Shown: positions 35,095 through 43,746 of the stretch, one piece after another
Numbering within the stretch: the first letter of the stretch is position 1
Layout of the letters: every line of letters begins with the position of its first letter
Assembly (NCBI GenBank): GCA_009773315.1
Contig: WRPE01000001.1
Coordinates: forward strand, 1 to 64,000
Length of the DNA stretch: 64,000 nt
Direction of reading: 5' to 3'
Source: Syntrophaceae bacterium
Lineage (GTDB): Bacteria; Desulfobacterota; Syntrophia; Syntrophales; Smithellaceae
Notes under the pieces: model-generated
Told to the model about the DNA's origin: nothing
Seen by the model: the letters and a program-made list of their open reading frames with translations, nothing else
Databases searched by the model: none
Made by a program: the position numbers and the translations under genes

Positions 35095-35711
35095 ATCTTC
35101 TCCGCAATCAGATAAAATTCCGTTGAGTCGTCGCGCCATTCTTTTACACGGAATCCACAACCGGCGATGGTTTCGGATAAAATCATCACAGGATCCAGCA
35201 GGTCCTGCCGAATCAGATCATGAGATGATGAGCCATGGATTTTGTTGATGAACTGTCTGCCCACAAAATGGTTGACGGCCAGGATGCCCCCTTTTTTCAA
35301 CACGCGTTGCAGTTGAGACAAGGCCAATGGTTTATTATGAAAATGCGGATAAACACCATTACAGAGAGCAATATCAACCGTGGAATCGTGTAGATTCAAC
35401 AAATGGACATCTCCATGCAAAATCTCCAACTTGGCGCCGAATCGGGAAGAATACTTTCCCCGCAGTTTTTCCAGCATACCTACCGATAAATCCATGGCAA
35501 TCACCCTGGCCGGATGAAAAGAAAAAATGTGCGGGACAAGCAGCCCGGTCCCTGTTCCAACATCCAATACGGTTTTCTCTGAATCAATGTTCAGTTTCCG
35601 AAGAAAGGTTAACACCAATTCCGGCTCGGGAGGCGGGCCGTGAGTGTCCCAGCTATCTGAAAACTCATCAAAAAATTCTGCCCGTGCTAAATCAACTTTT
35701 ACGTCTTGCAT
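35091..35711 (-). CDS. Class I SAM-dependent methyltransferase in the metal-import operon
   Basis: This 206-residue class I methyltransferase has the SAM-binding motif VLDVGTGTGLL (about residue 48), an acidic motif II (VIAMDLSVGML) and a post-I GDVHLL segment. It lies between the TonB receptor and the ABC genes, overlapping the ATPase start by four bases, so it is part of the import operon. Its substrate is unknown. Modification of a metal-chelating small molecule that the TonB receptor takes up is an attractive but unproven idea. Confidence 0.82.
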   Translation of the reverse strand: MQDVKVDLARAEFFDEFSDSWDTHGPPPEPELVLTFLRKLNIDSEKTVLDVGTGTGLLVPHIFSFHPARVIAMDLSVGMLEKLRGKYSSRFGAKLEILHGDVHLLNLHDSTVDIALCNGVYPHFHNKPLALSQLQRVLKKGGILAVNHFVGRQFINKIHGSSSHDLIRQDLLDPVMILSETIAGCGFRVKEWRDDSTEFYLIAEKI

Positions 35712-35732
35712 TTAAATCCACCTTATCATTTT

Positions 35733-37688
35733 TTAAAACTTGATATTAACTCCCATAAGACAGTTAATACCGGGCATGGGATAATCTTTTTTGTAAGCAT
35801 AATTGACATTGGTCAGGTTTTCTCCGGCCAGAAACACATCCCCTCGCAACTTCGGCGACGGTAGCTTGAATTCCCAGCTGATTTTGCCGTTTAAAATCCA
35901 GAATCCGTCTATTTTGGTGACACTGGCTCCCCCATAATTCAGGCTGCGATTATTGGCCACATATTGGGAATCCTGATAGGTTGTATTCAGGCTTATTTTC
36001 AAATACTGGAAAAGGCGCAGATTGCCACCGGCCGATACTGCCCACTGGGGCGCGTAAGGCAGGTTGTCCGGAGATCGTTTATAAATCCAGGTGCCTCCCG
36101 TAAACAGCGAAAGGTCCTTAATCGGTTCGACCGTCAGGGTTGCCTCCAGACCTTGCGTTTCAAAGTCTGCGATATTTTCGTAGTGAGGCGGGGCGGGGCT
36201 TGTGATCATAATCAAACGATTGCTGCCTTTATCATGGAACCATGTCAGATCGGCATGGACTTTCCGGCCAAAAAAGCGGCTGATGCCTGCTTCAAAATGA
36301 TCGACAGTTTCAGGAGCAAGGTCTTTCCAACGTGCGTTGTTACCCCAGAACATATTGGATTGGGCAACAACATAAAGCCCCGGGTAATTGATGCCTCTGC
36401 CATAGAACAGATGAATATCCGTCAAAGGATCTCTCAGGACAAGACCTGCCTGCGGAGCCCATCGGGCGCCGAAATCACTGTGGTTGTAATAACGAACACC
36501 TGCAGAGGGAATCAATGTCCATTGTTTAATCAGATTGAATTCGTGTCCAAGTGAAAGATGGGGCGACAGTATTCTAAATGTATCACGGGAAAAGTAGCTG
36601 TCAGGCCGGGACCGTTCCCGGTCGATGGTTACGGTTCCGGATGTGCAGTCCCAATCGGCTCCCGCCGTCAATGCGCCGCCTGTCCAGGGCTTGAATACCT
36701 CCCGGATCCGCATACCGTAATTATCGAAGTTGGTGATCGTATCATAATGGAAAAGACCGGCCAGATCATATTGATCCTTCCATTTTGCTTCGCCGTTGTT
36801 CCAGTAAACCTTCCAATCGCCTTTGACAACATTATATGCATGGGTCAGAGTGGCAATGGCCAGATTGTCCTGGGTTTTGAAATTGCCCTGTCTTTCCTGA
36901 GGACGATTTTCCGGCCCCGGATCGGAAGCGTTGTTATGGGTTGCGTTGGCTGTAAGAGAAATCTTCCATTTATCGGAAAGTTGATGGCCGATGTGTCCAA
37001 AGTAATTCTGAAGTTCGCCTCCCGCGTTTTCCCTATGTCCGCTGGACTGTTTGAAGCTTTGCAGTAGATAATAGTCCGTATTCTTGATTTTGCCTCCGTG
37101 CTCAACGGTTTCGATAAACGTATGATAGGATCCGCCGGCGAAATTCAAACGCGTGAAAAAACCTTCTTCCTTTTGACGCTTCGTGATGATATTCACGGCG
37201 CCGGCTGTCATGTTGCCGAAAAAGACAGGCTGAGCGCCTTTATAAATCTCGATTCTATCAGCAATGTCCACACTCATGATGTCCATGAGAGGATGCGTCC
37301 AGATACCGGCAAATTTCGGCACGCCGTCTACCAACATTTGAATTTCCGCGCCGGGACGGGAACTGCCCATGCCGCGGATGTAAATGGCTCCGCCGTCGCC
37401 GCCGCCAAAGCTTCCCACAAAATTATGGCGGGAGATAACGACGCCGGGTGTGCGCCGCAGTGCCGACGGCAGATCCTGCGCGTTTAAGTCATCAATTTGT
37501 TTCTTACTGACGATTGTGATTGGAGTCCCCGCGTTAGTTACCCGGTTTCCTTCGATAATCGGCGATGCCACGACAACCACTTCTTCCATCCGAACGGGCT
37601 CTTCTGCCTTTTGATCGGCGGCAGACACCGGATATTGAAGTAAGAGTAAAACGAATACGCACATTAACCAAAACAAATGCCGCTTCAC
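35733..37688 (-). CDS. TonB-dependent outer-membrane receptor (probable metal or metallophore)
   Basis: This outer-membrane beta-barrel receptor is driven by TonB. The 651-residue protein has a signal peptide (hydrophobic core about 5-18, cleavage after VSA), a TonB-box-like EEVVVVASP, and a plug domain (about 35-160: DLPSALRRTPGVVISRHNF, IYIRGMGSSRPGAEIQMLVDGVP, IEIYKGAQPVFFGNMTAGAVNIITK). A 22-strand barrel follows, ending in a terminal Phe. GTG 37688 is chosen because AGAAGGAGG lies directly upstream; a longer frame to 37982 is non-coding. It heads the operon and is divergent from nikR. Confidence 0.93.
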   Translation of the reverse strand: MKRHLFWLMCVFVLLLLQYPVSAADQKAEEPVRMEEVVVVASPIIEGNRVTNAGTPITIVSKKQIDDLNAQDLPSALRRTPGVVISRHNFVGSFGGGDGGAIYIRGMGSSRPGAEIQMLVDGVPKFAGIWTHPLMDIMSVDIADRIEIYKGAQPVFFGNMTAGAVNIITKRQKEEGFFTRLNFAGGSYHTFIETVEHGGKIKNTDYYLLQSFKQSSGHRENAGGELQNYFGHIGHQLSDKWKISLTANATHNNASDPGPENRPQERQGNFKTQDNLAIATLTHAYNVVKGDWKVYWNNGEAKWKDQYDLAGLFHYDTITNFDNYGMRIREVFKPWTGGALTAGADWDCTSGTVTIDRERSRPDSYFSRDTFRILSPHLSLGHEFNLIKQWTLIPSAGVRYYNHSDFGARWAPQAGLVLRDPLTDIHLFYGRGINYPGLYVVAQSNMFWGNNARWKDLAPETVDHFEAGISRFFGRKVHADLTWFHDKGSNRLIMITSPAPPHYENIADFETQGLEATLTVEPIKDLSLFTGGTWIYKRSPDNLPYAPQWAVSAGGNLRLFQYLKISLNTTYQDSQYVANNRSLNYGGASVTKIDGFWILNGKISWEFKLPSPKLRGDVFLAGENLTNVNYAYKKDYPMPGINCLMGVNIKF

Positions 37689-37730
37689 GATGATCCTCCT
37701 TCTGCACGGGAATGAATTATTCTCTATATT

Positions 37731-37767
37731 CACGATGATTACTGAGAAATCGCAAGTAATCATTGTG
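37731..37767. promoter_or_regulatory. Candidate NikR operator (dyad) between nikR and the TonB operon
   Basis: CACGATGATTAC (37731-37742) and GTAATCATTGTG (37756-37767) form a 12-bp inverted repeat with one mismatch and a 13-base spacer. Long-spaced dyads of this kind are typical of NikR operators (E. coli GTATGA-N16-TCATAC, quoted from memory). It lies 43 bases upstream of the receptor start and about 150 bases before nikR, so it could control both. Confidence 0.65.
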
Positions 37768-37913
37768 TTACGAATTGGTTTTTCGTGCCATAGAATGTAG
37801 CGACTGTCAATAAATAAAATCGTTGACTCACAGGAAGGGTTAATTGAAATATATCGCTTGACCCCTTGATGTTTTATTTTATATAAAAAGAAAAAAAACA
37901 CTCGGGGATGGTG

Positions 37914-38336
37914 ATGATGGCCTCTAAACTGGTGCGATTTGGCGTGTCGCTGGAAGAAGATCTGTTGGTTCGATTCGACCAACGGATTAAACAGCGAAAA
38001 TATACCAACCGCTCCGAAGCCATTCGCGATTTGATCCGTGAAGAGCTAATCAAGAAAGAATGGACGGAAAACAAGGAAGTGACCGGAGCGATTACGCTGG
38101 TTTATGATCATCATACAAGAAAACTGGTTACAAAAGTGCTTGATGTTCAGCATGATTATCATACCTGCATTCTGTCCAGCCAGCATATACATCTGGATCA
38201 CCACAATTGTTTTGAAATCATTGTGACAAAGGGTAAATCGAAGGAAATTGAAGAACTTTATCAGAAATTAAAATCCATCAAAAGCGTAAAACACGTGGGT
38301 TTCATGATGGCAACCAAAGGAAAGAATTTAACCTGA
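37914..38336 (+). CDS. nikR: Nickel-responsive regulator NikR
   Basis: NikR is a ribbon-helix-helix repressor that binds DNA when loaded with nickel. The 140-residue protein has the RHH domain (VRFGVSLEEDLLVRFDQRIKQRKYTNRSEAIRDLIREEL) and a C-terminal ACT-like domain. The square-planar Ni ligands are all present: His in VQHDYH, two His in QHIHLDHH and Cys in HHNCFE. GGGG ends six bases before ATG 37914; the ATG at 37908 directly abuts that site, and 37917 is also possible. The divergent metal-import operon is the obvious target. Confidence 0.93.
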   Translation: MMASKLVRFGVSLEEDLLVRFDQRIKQRKYTNRSEAIRDLIREELIKKEWTENKEVTGAITLVYDHHTRKLVTKVLDVQHDYHTCILSSQHIHLDHHNCFEIIVTKGKSKEIEELYQKLKSIKSVKHVGFMMATKGKNLT

Positions 38337-38416
38337 ATAAAAATTTTATTCTTAAGCCTGCCTTCCGTTGATAAACCATCAATATATTTATTGCAATGGC
38401 TTTTTACAATTCGCTG

Positions 38417-38444
38417 TTGTGATATTTTGTTTTTTATCTATAAT
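38417..38444 (+). promoter_or_regulatory. Candidate sigma-70 promoter of mrfAB
   Basis: TTGTGA (38417-38422), a 16-base spacer and a perfect TATAAT (38439-38444) lie 33 bases before the mrfA start in an AT-rich gap. This is the best-formed promoter in this part of the window. Confidence 0.5.
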
Positions 38445-38476
38445 GCAAATCCGAACGAAAAAAGGTAAGAAAAATT

Positions 38477-40864
38477 ATGGCCAAACTGACATTAGAAGAA
38501 TGGATCACCAGGCTTAAGAAAAACAAAAGCTTCAATGCCAGCGCGGCGGCCATTGTGGAGATACCGGCAAAGCAAGGCGATTGGGAAGACTATCCCGCGT
38601 GGGTGAATCCCCAATTGCTTTCCGTCTTACAAAAGCGTGGTATGGAGAAACTCTACAAGCATCAGGCACAGGCGGTACGCTTTATCCGTAACGGTCAGGA
38701 TGTCGTGCTGGTGACACCGACAGCCAGCGGCAAGACCCTTTGCTATAATCTTCCGGTGCTGCAAAGCATTCTCGATGAACCGGAAACGCGCGCCCTGTAT
38801 TTATTTCCGACCAAGGCGCTGGCCCAGGATCAGATGCATGAAGCGCACAGTCTGATTACCGATCTTGCAGCCGACATCAAAACATTCACCTACGACGGCG
38901 ATACACCCGACGACGCGCGCCAGGCCATCCGCAGGCAGGGGCACATTGTGATCACCAATCCCGACATGCTGCACGCGGGCATTCTGCCGCATCATACCAA
39001 GTGGCAGAAGCTCTTCATGAATTTAAAATACATCGTCATCGACGAACTGCATATTTATCGGGGCATCTTCGGCTCGCACTTTGCCAACGTCATCCGCAGG
39101 CTGGTCAGGATCTGCCGTTTCTATGGGGCCAATCCCGTGTTTGTCTGCTGTTCGGCCACAGTGGCCAATCCGCGCGAGCATGCCGAGAAAATACTGGAGC
39201 GCGAGGTTGCCTTGCTCGATAAAAGCGGCGCGCCCACGGCCGCCAAAACGTTTGTGCTTTATAATCCGCCCATCGTCAACCGCGAACTGGGCATTCGCCA
39301 GAGCGCGATGACGCCGGCGCGCAAGATCGCTTCCGATCTGATCGACAACAACATCCAGACTATCGTTTTTGCCACCAGCCGCCTCAATGTCGAAGTGTTG
39401 ACCAAATATCTCAAAGATAAATTTGTCAAAACCAAACCGAAGGACGATCATTTTGTGACCGGCTACCGCGGCGGTTATCTGCCGATTCTGCGTCGTGAAA
39501 TAGAAAGCGGTTTGCGGACGCGCGACGTGATGGGCGTGATCAGCACCAACGCCCTGGAACTGGGTATTGATATCGGCAATCTGGAAGCCTGCATCATGGC
39601 CGGCTACCCCGGCTCGATTGCCAGCACCTGGCAGCAGGCCGGACGCGCAGGAAGACGCACAGGCAGATCGCTCGCGATCCTGATTGCACGAAGCAATCCG
39701 CTCGATCAGTTCATCATGGAAAATCCCGATTACTTTTTTGCGCTCTCTCCCGAACATTGCCGCATCAATCCCGATAATCTACTGATTCTGCTGCACCACA
39801 TTAAAAGCGCGGCTTTTGAACTGCCCTTCGAAAAAGGCGAAAAATTCGGCGGTGAAAACCTGGAAGAATTTCTGGAATACCTGGAAGAAAAGGGCGTCCT
39901 GCACCGGACGGACGACCGCTGGCACTGGGCGGCGGAAAGCTATCCGGCAGACGAGGTCAGCCTGCGGGCGATCAATCCGGAAAATGTGGTTGTGGTGGAT
40001 ACCACCGACGCAGGCAACCATAAGGTCATTGCCGAAGTGGATTGGAACAGCGCATTTACCGCCGTCCATGATGAGGCCATCTACATGCTGGCTTCCGAGC
40101 AGTATCACGTGGACAAGCTCGACTTGGAACGCAAGAAAGCCTATGTTCATAAGGTAGATGCCGACTACTACACCGACGCCATGACCTACACCAATGTGCA
40201 AGTAATCGACTCTTTTGAAAACCATAGGGAGGGCGGAGCGATTGTGGAGCATGGCGAGGTGCAGGTGGTGCGCAAGGTGGTGGGCTACAAAAAAATCAAA
40301 TTCTACACGTCCGAGAATCTGGGTTATGGCGATGTGAATCTACCGGAAAAAGACATGCACACGACGAGCTACTGGTTTACGATTCCACGCGACCACCTGC
40401 GCAAACTCGATTTTACACCTGCGGAAATTATCGACGGCTTGTCGGCGCTGGCCTATACGCTGCAGCATTTATCCGCCATGTATCTTATGGCGGATACGCA
40501 TGACATTGACCGGTCGCTGGGGGATAAAAGCGGTGAATGGTTTGTCAGCCAGGGAAAAACCGGACGCGTCATCACATCGTTTAATGCGGGGAAACCGGAA
40601 ATGACGGATAATAAAACCGGATCAAGAATTGACGAATTTGACCCGACCATTTTTGTTTTTGATTCCTATCCGGGCGGCATCGGCTTTTCCGAGCTGCTTT
40701 ATCATGAGCACGCCAATCTGCTATTGGCCGCCAAAAGCCTGATTGAAAAATGCCCCTGCGCCTACGGTTGCCCGTCCTGTGTCGGGCCGACGCTGGAAGT
40801 CGGCAAAACCGCCAAGGAAATAGTGCCGAAAATTATCGAACTGATATTAAAAGGTCAACCGTGA
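38477..40864 (+). CDS. mrfA: DEAD/DEAH-box helicase MrfA (YprA family)
   Basis: This superfamily 2 helicase has 795 residues, with motif I TPTASGKTL, a DEAD-type motif II variant DELH (VIDELHIYRG), motif III SATVANP and a second RecA domain ending in QQAGRAGRR. The C-terminal third is the DUF1998-type domain with four clustered Cys (CPCAYGCPSC) that should bind zinc. This matches the mitomycin repair factor MrfA of Bacillus (YprA), which acts with the exonuclease MrfB in a UvrABC-independent repair route. The next gene is the MrfB-like nuclease, which strengthens the call. Confidence 0.9.
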   Translation: MAKLTLEEWITRLKKNKSFNASAAAIVEIPAKQGDWEDYPAWVNPQLLSVLQKRGMEKLYKHQAQAVRFIRNGQDVVLVTPTASGKTLCYNLPVLQSILDEPETRALYLFPTKALAQDQMHEAHSLITDLAADIKTFTYDGDTPDDARQAIRRQGHIVITNPDMLHAGILPHHTKWQKLFMNLKYIVIDELHIYRGIFGSHFANVIRRLVRICRFYGANPVFVCCSATVANPREHAEKILEREVALLDKSGAPTAAKTFVLYNPPIVNRELGIRQSAMTPARKIASDLIDNNIQTIVFATSRLNVEVLTKYLKDKFVKTKPKDDHFVTGYRGGYLPILRREIESGLRTRDVMGVISTNALELGIDIGNLEACIMAGYPGSIASTWQQAGRAGRRTGRSLAILIARSNPLDQFIMENPDYFFALSPEHCRINPDNLLILLHHIKSAAFELPFEKGEKFGGENLEEFLEYLEEKGVLHRTDDRWHWAAESYPADEVSLRAINPENVVVVDTTDAGNHKVIAEVDWNSAFTAVHDEAIYMLASEQYHVDKLDLERKKAYVHKVDADYYTDAMTYTNVQVIDSFENHREGGAIVEHGEVQVVRKVVGYKKIKFYTSENLGYGDVNLPEKDMHTTSYWFTIPRDHLRKLDFTPAEIIDGLSALAYTLQHLSAMYLMADTHDIDRSLGDKSGEWFVSQGKTGRVITSFNAGKPEMTDNKTGSRIDEFDPTIFVFDSYPGGIGFSELLYHEHANLLLAAKSLIEKCPCAYGCPSCVGPTLEVGKTAKEIVPKIIELILKGQP

Positions 40865-40867
40865 GGC

Positions 40868-40914
40868 GTAGGGGCACGATGCGTCATGCCCCTGCAACAC
40901 CCCCGCTGGCGGGG
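40868..40914. repeat. Two hairpins in the mrfA-mrfB spacer
   Basis: Between mrfA and mrfB, AGGGGCA (40870-40876) pairs with TGCCCCT (40887-40893), followed by CCCCGC/GCGGGG around 40901-40914. The first hairpin begins CGTAGGGGC, as does the MITE-like element at 10793. It may be a small dispersed repeat inserted between the two genes. No T run follows. Confidence 0.45.
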
Positions 40915-40932
40915 AACAAAAAATGGGCATAT

Positions 40933-42264
40933 ATGAAATCAATTGACAAACTAAAGCGACTGACCGGCGAGGACGTTGCTCCAAAAAAGGAAGATCCGGC
41001 GCAAACCGCTCCTTCGTCATCGGAAAGGCAATCGCAGCTCGATAATCTGCGTCACAGGATTGAAAACGTCCTCGCGCGCGCCCAGACCCGAAGCCATACC
41101 GCGGCTTCCGAAGCGCAGATCCGCGGCAACCAGGGACTTTGCGAAATTATTTCCGGAGAGGAAATTGAAAACGAGCATGGCCGTTTTTTTCTGGCAAGCG
41201 ATGTTGTGCGCGGTGGAAGTTCTCACGGTCACCACAACATCCGCGAAGCATTTGACTTTGACATGACAGCGGCGGCCATGCTGGCCAATAACCCCATCAT
41301 CGGCTCGTATACCTCTTCAGACGCCCTGTTTCTGGATACGGAAACCACGGGACTGGCCGGCGGCACGGGCACGATGGCATTTTTAATTGGCCTGGGCTGG
41401 TTTGAAGAAGGTCATTTTCAGGTCCGGCAGATTCTGGCGCGCGATTTTGGCGAAGAGAAAGCGGCGCTGACTTATCTTAAAGAGATTGCCGCACATAAAA
41501 ATTTTCTAGTCACCTTCAACGGCAAAGCCTTCGACGTGAATCTGCTCACCACGCGTTTTATTATGAACCGGATGCACAGCGATCTTGCCGCTCTGCCGCA
41601 TCTGGACTTACTGCATCCGTCGCGCCGCATTCTGGGGCATCGCCTGGAAAACTGCCGGCTGGTCACGCTGGAGTCGGATATCCTCGGCGTCCAGCGGGAA
41701 GGCGATATCCCCGGCTGGGAAATTCCGCAGCGCTATTTCGACTGGCTGAAGAGGCGCGATCCCCGTTTGCTTGCCGAGATCTTTGAACACAACCGTCTGG
41801 ACGTTATTTCCATGGCGACGCTCACCGCACATCTGGTCGAAATATTGACTGCGCAGGCCATGGCACAGTACACACATACCGATGATTACCTGGCCGCCGC
41901 CCGTCTTTTATTGAAACGCGCCAACGAGCAGGGCGTGCAAAAAATATTGGACATCTTTCTGGAAAAGACATGTTCTGATTTTTCTCTCCAGTCGAAAAAG
42001 AAACTGGCGCAATTATACAAACGCACCGGCAAAGTAAATGAAGCCGCGCACCTTTGGCAACAAATGGCCGCCTGTGAGCCTGTCGAGTTTTACGCCATTT
42101 CGGAACTGGCCAAGTGGCTGGAACACCACGAACGGGATTATCCTCAGGCCAAGGCACTCATTGAAAACGCATTGGCGGGAAGCAACACGTTTTCAGACGA
42201 TGAAAAAGAGTCTCTGTCACATCGTTTAAAACGGTTAAATGCCAAATTGAAGACGTCACGGTAG
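40933..42264 (+). CDS. mrfB: MrfB-like DEDD exonuclease with TPR-like tail (YprB family)
   Basis: This RNase H-fold 3'-5' exonuclease is the partner of MrfA. The 443-residue protein has the catalytic acids in FLDTETTG (Asp, Glu), FNGKAFDV (Asp) and EHNRLDVISM (His, Asp), in that order. A helical TPR-like C-terminus follows (about 310-443). ATG 40933 is chosen because MKSIDKLKRL resembles the family start; an open frame runs back to 40750 across the repeat in the spacer. No strong ribosome site is seen. The repair role is taken from the Bacillus pair, not proven here. Confidence 0.85.
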   Translation: MKSIDKLKRLTGEDVAPKKEDPAQTAPSSSERQSQLDNLRHRIENVLARAQTRSHTAASEAQIRGNQGLCEIISGEEIENEHGRFFLASDVVRGGSSHGHHNIREAFDFDMTAAAMLANNPIIGSYTSSDALFLDTETTGLAGGTGTMAFLIGLGWFEEGHFQVRQILARDFGEEKAALTYLKEIAAHKNFLVTFNGKAFDVNLLTTRFIMNRMHSDLAALPHLDLLHPSRRILGHRLENCRLVTLESDILGVQREGDIPGWEIPQRYFDWLKRRDPRLLAEIFEHNRLDVISMATLTAHLVEILTAQAMAQYTHTDDYLAAARLLLKRANEQGVQKILDIFLEKTCSDFSLQSKKKLAQLYKRTGKVNEAAHLWQQMAACEPVEFYAISELAKWLEHHERDYPQAKALIENALAGSNTFSDDEKESLSHRLKRLNAKLKTSR

Positions 42265-42293
42265 CCTTTTTCCGTACCAGTTACCCGCCCACG

Positions 42294-42335
42294 GGTGACG
42301 GTGAAACATCGCACGGCACGAAACAAACCGTCACC
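42294..42335. repeat. 9-bp inverted repeat between convergent genes
   Basis: GGTGACGGT (42294-42302) and ACCGTCACC (42327-42335) form a perfect inverted repeat with a 24-base loop in the gap between mrfB and the convergent response regulator. It lacks a T run, so a terminator role is only possible. Confidence 0.3.
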
Positions 42336-42363
42336 TCTGGGGAGTTGACTGTCACACAACGTA

Positions 42364-43746
42364 TCAGTTGCCTTCATATTTCTCCAGCTTCTTGCGCAAT
42401 GTCTTGCGGGTAATGCCCAGGCGCCGCGCCGCTTCGCTTTTATTGCCGCTGCAGTCGTGAAGCGCCTCCAGAATACTTCTTTTTTCGACCTCTTCCAGCG
42501 GCAAATTGCCTGCAGCACTTGCCGATTGGCTTGCAGCGCCGCTTTGATCCTTGCTGCTTGAGCCCCCATCATCCACCATCAGGAGCGTCAACTCGCCTCC
42601 GTCAAGATATGTGTTTCGCGACAGTACCACGGCCCGCTCAATGGCGTTCATCAACTCCCGTACGTTGCCCGGCCAGGGATATTGCACCAGCTTCTCTATG
42701 GCCTTTGGCGTAAAGCTTGTCACGTTCTTGGAATTCTTCACGGCAAATCCTCGCAGGAAATGCTGCGCCAAAAGCGGAATATCTTCCTTTCTTTCCCTCA
42801 GCGGCGGCACGGTGAGCGCCACCACATTGAGCCGGTAGAATAGATCCTCGCGGAATCGACCCTGCTGAATTTCTTTTTTCAGATCCTTATTGGAAGCGGC
42901 AATCACGCGGACATCGACTTTGAGCACTTCCGAACCACCCACGCGAGTCAGCTCCCTTTCCTGTAAAACCCGCAGGAGCTTGACCTGCATGGCCTGCGAC
43001 ATCTCGCTTACTTCATCAAGAAAAATACTGCCGCCGTCGGCCTGAAGAAACTTCCCTTCCCTTTTGCGGTCCGCTCCGGTAAACGCACCTTTTTCATGGC
43101 CAAACAACTCCGATTCCAGAAGCGTCTCGGTGAGCGCCGCGCAGTTGATTTTCACAAACGGCGCCTGCTTGCGGTTGCTGTTGGCGTGAATGGCGTTGGC
43201 GATCATTTCCTTGCCGGTGCCCGAATCTCCGGTGATCAGAATCGTGGCCTCCGTTGGGGCCACCTGTTCCACAATCTCCAGAAGCCGGACCATGGCGGAG
43301 CCCTGACCAATCATGTTTTGCCTATCGAACTTTTCGCCTAATCTCTTTTTGAGATATTCATTTTCTTTTTTCAGCAAACTGTGCTCGGTTACACGTTTAA
43401 TCACGATTTGCAGTTCGTCAAAATTCAGCGGTTTGGTCAGATAATCATAAGCCCCTTTTTTCAGCGCGCTGACGGCTGTTTCCACTGATGCGTAAGCCGT
43501 CATGATAATCACCGGGATGGCCGGATTGATCTTTTTGATTTGGTCCAGTGCCTCGATGCCCGACACTTTCATCATACGGATATCCATCAGAATCAAATCA
43601 AAGGATCGCCTGCGGACTTCTTCAATGGCTACAGCGCCGTCGTCCGCCTCGGTCACGGAATAGCCCCAGCCGCCCAGCAGTTTTTTCAGCATCATGCGAT
43701 GGGCCAGATCGTCATCCACAATTAAGATTCCCAGTCCTTTTTTCAT
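42364..43746 (-). CDS. Sigma-54-dependent response regulator (NtrC/ZraR type)
   Basis: This is an enhancer-binding activator of 460 residues. The receiver domain is at about 1-120, with the phosphorylated Asp in LILMDIRM. A central AAA+ sigma-54 domain carries GDSGTGKE (Walker A), ELFGHEKGAFTGA (the GAFTGA loop that touches sigma-54) and SIFLDEVSEM (Walker B). A Fis-type HTH is at the C-terminus (NKSEAARRLGITRKTLRKKL). It overlaps the sensor kinase gene by four bases. The divergent ZraP/Spy-like gene with a sigma-54 promoter is its likely target, so a ZraR-like envelope-stress role is inferred. Confidence 0.95.
   Translation of the reverse strand: MKKGLGILIVDDDLAHRMMLKKLLGGWGYSVTEADDGAVAIEEVRRRSFDLILMDIRMMKVSGIEALDQIKKINPAIPVIIMTAYASVETAVSALKKGAYDYLTKPLNFDELQIVIKRVTEHSLLKKENEYLKKRLGEKFDRQNMIGQGSAMVRLLEIVEQVAPTEATILITGDSGTGKEMIANAIHANSNRKQAPFVKINCAALTETLLESELFGHEKGAFTGADRKREGKFLQADGGSIFLDEVSEMSQAMQVKLLRVLQERELTRVGGSEVLKVDVRVIAASNKDLKKEIQQGRFREDLFYRLNVVALTVPPLRERKEDIPLLAQHFLRGFAVKNSKNVTSFTPKAIEKLVQYPWPGNVRELMNAIERAVVLSRNTYLDGGELTLLMVDDGGSSSKDQSGAASQSASAAGNLPLEEVEKRSILEALHDCSGNKSEAARRLGITRKTLRKKLEKYEGN

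Noticed and set aside
35733-37982. Extended TonB receptor start at 37982
   Set aside because: The extra 98 codons read through the intergenic operator region and encode no signal peptide; GTG 37688 has an ideal ribosome site and a signal peptide directly after.
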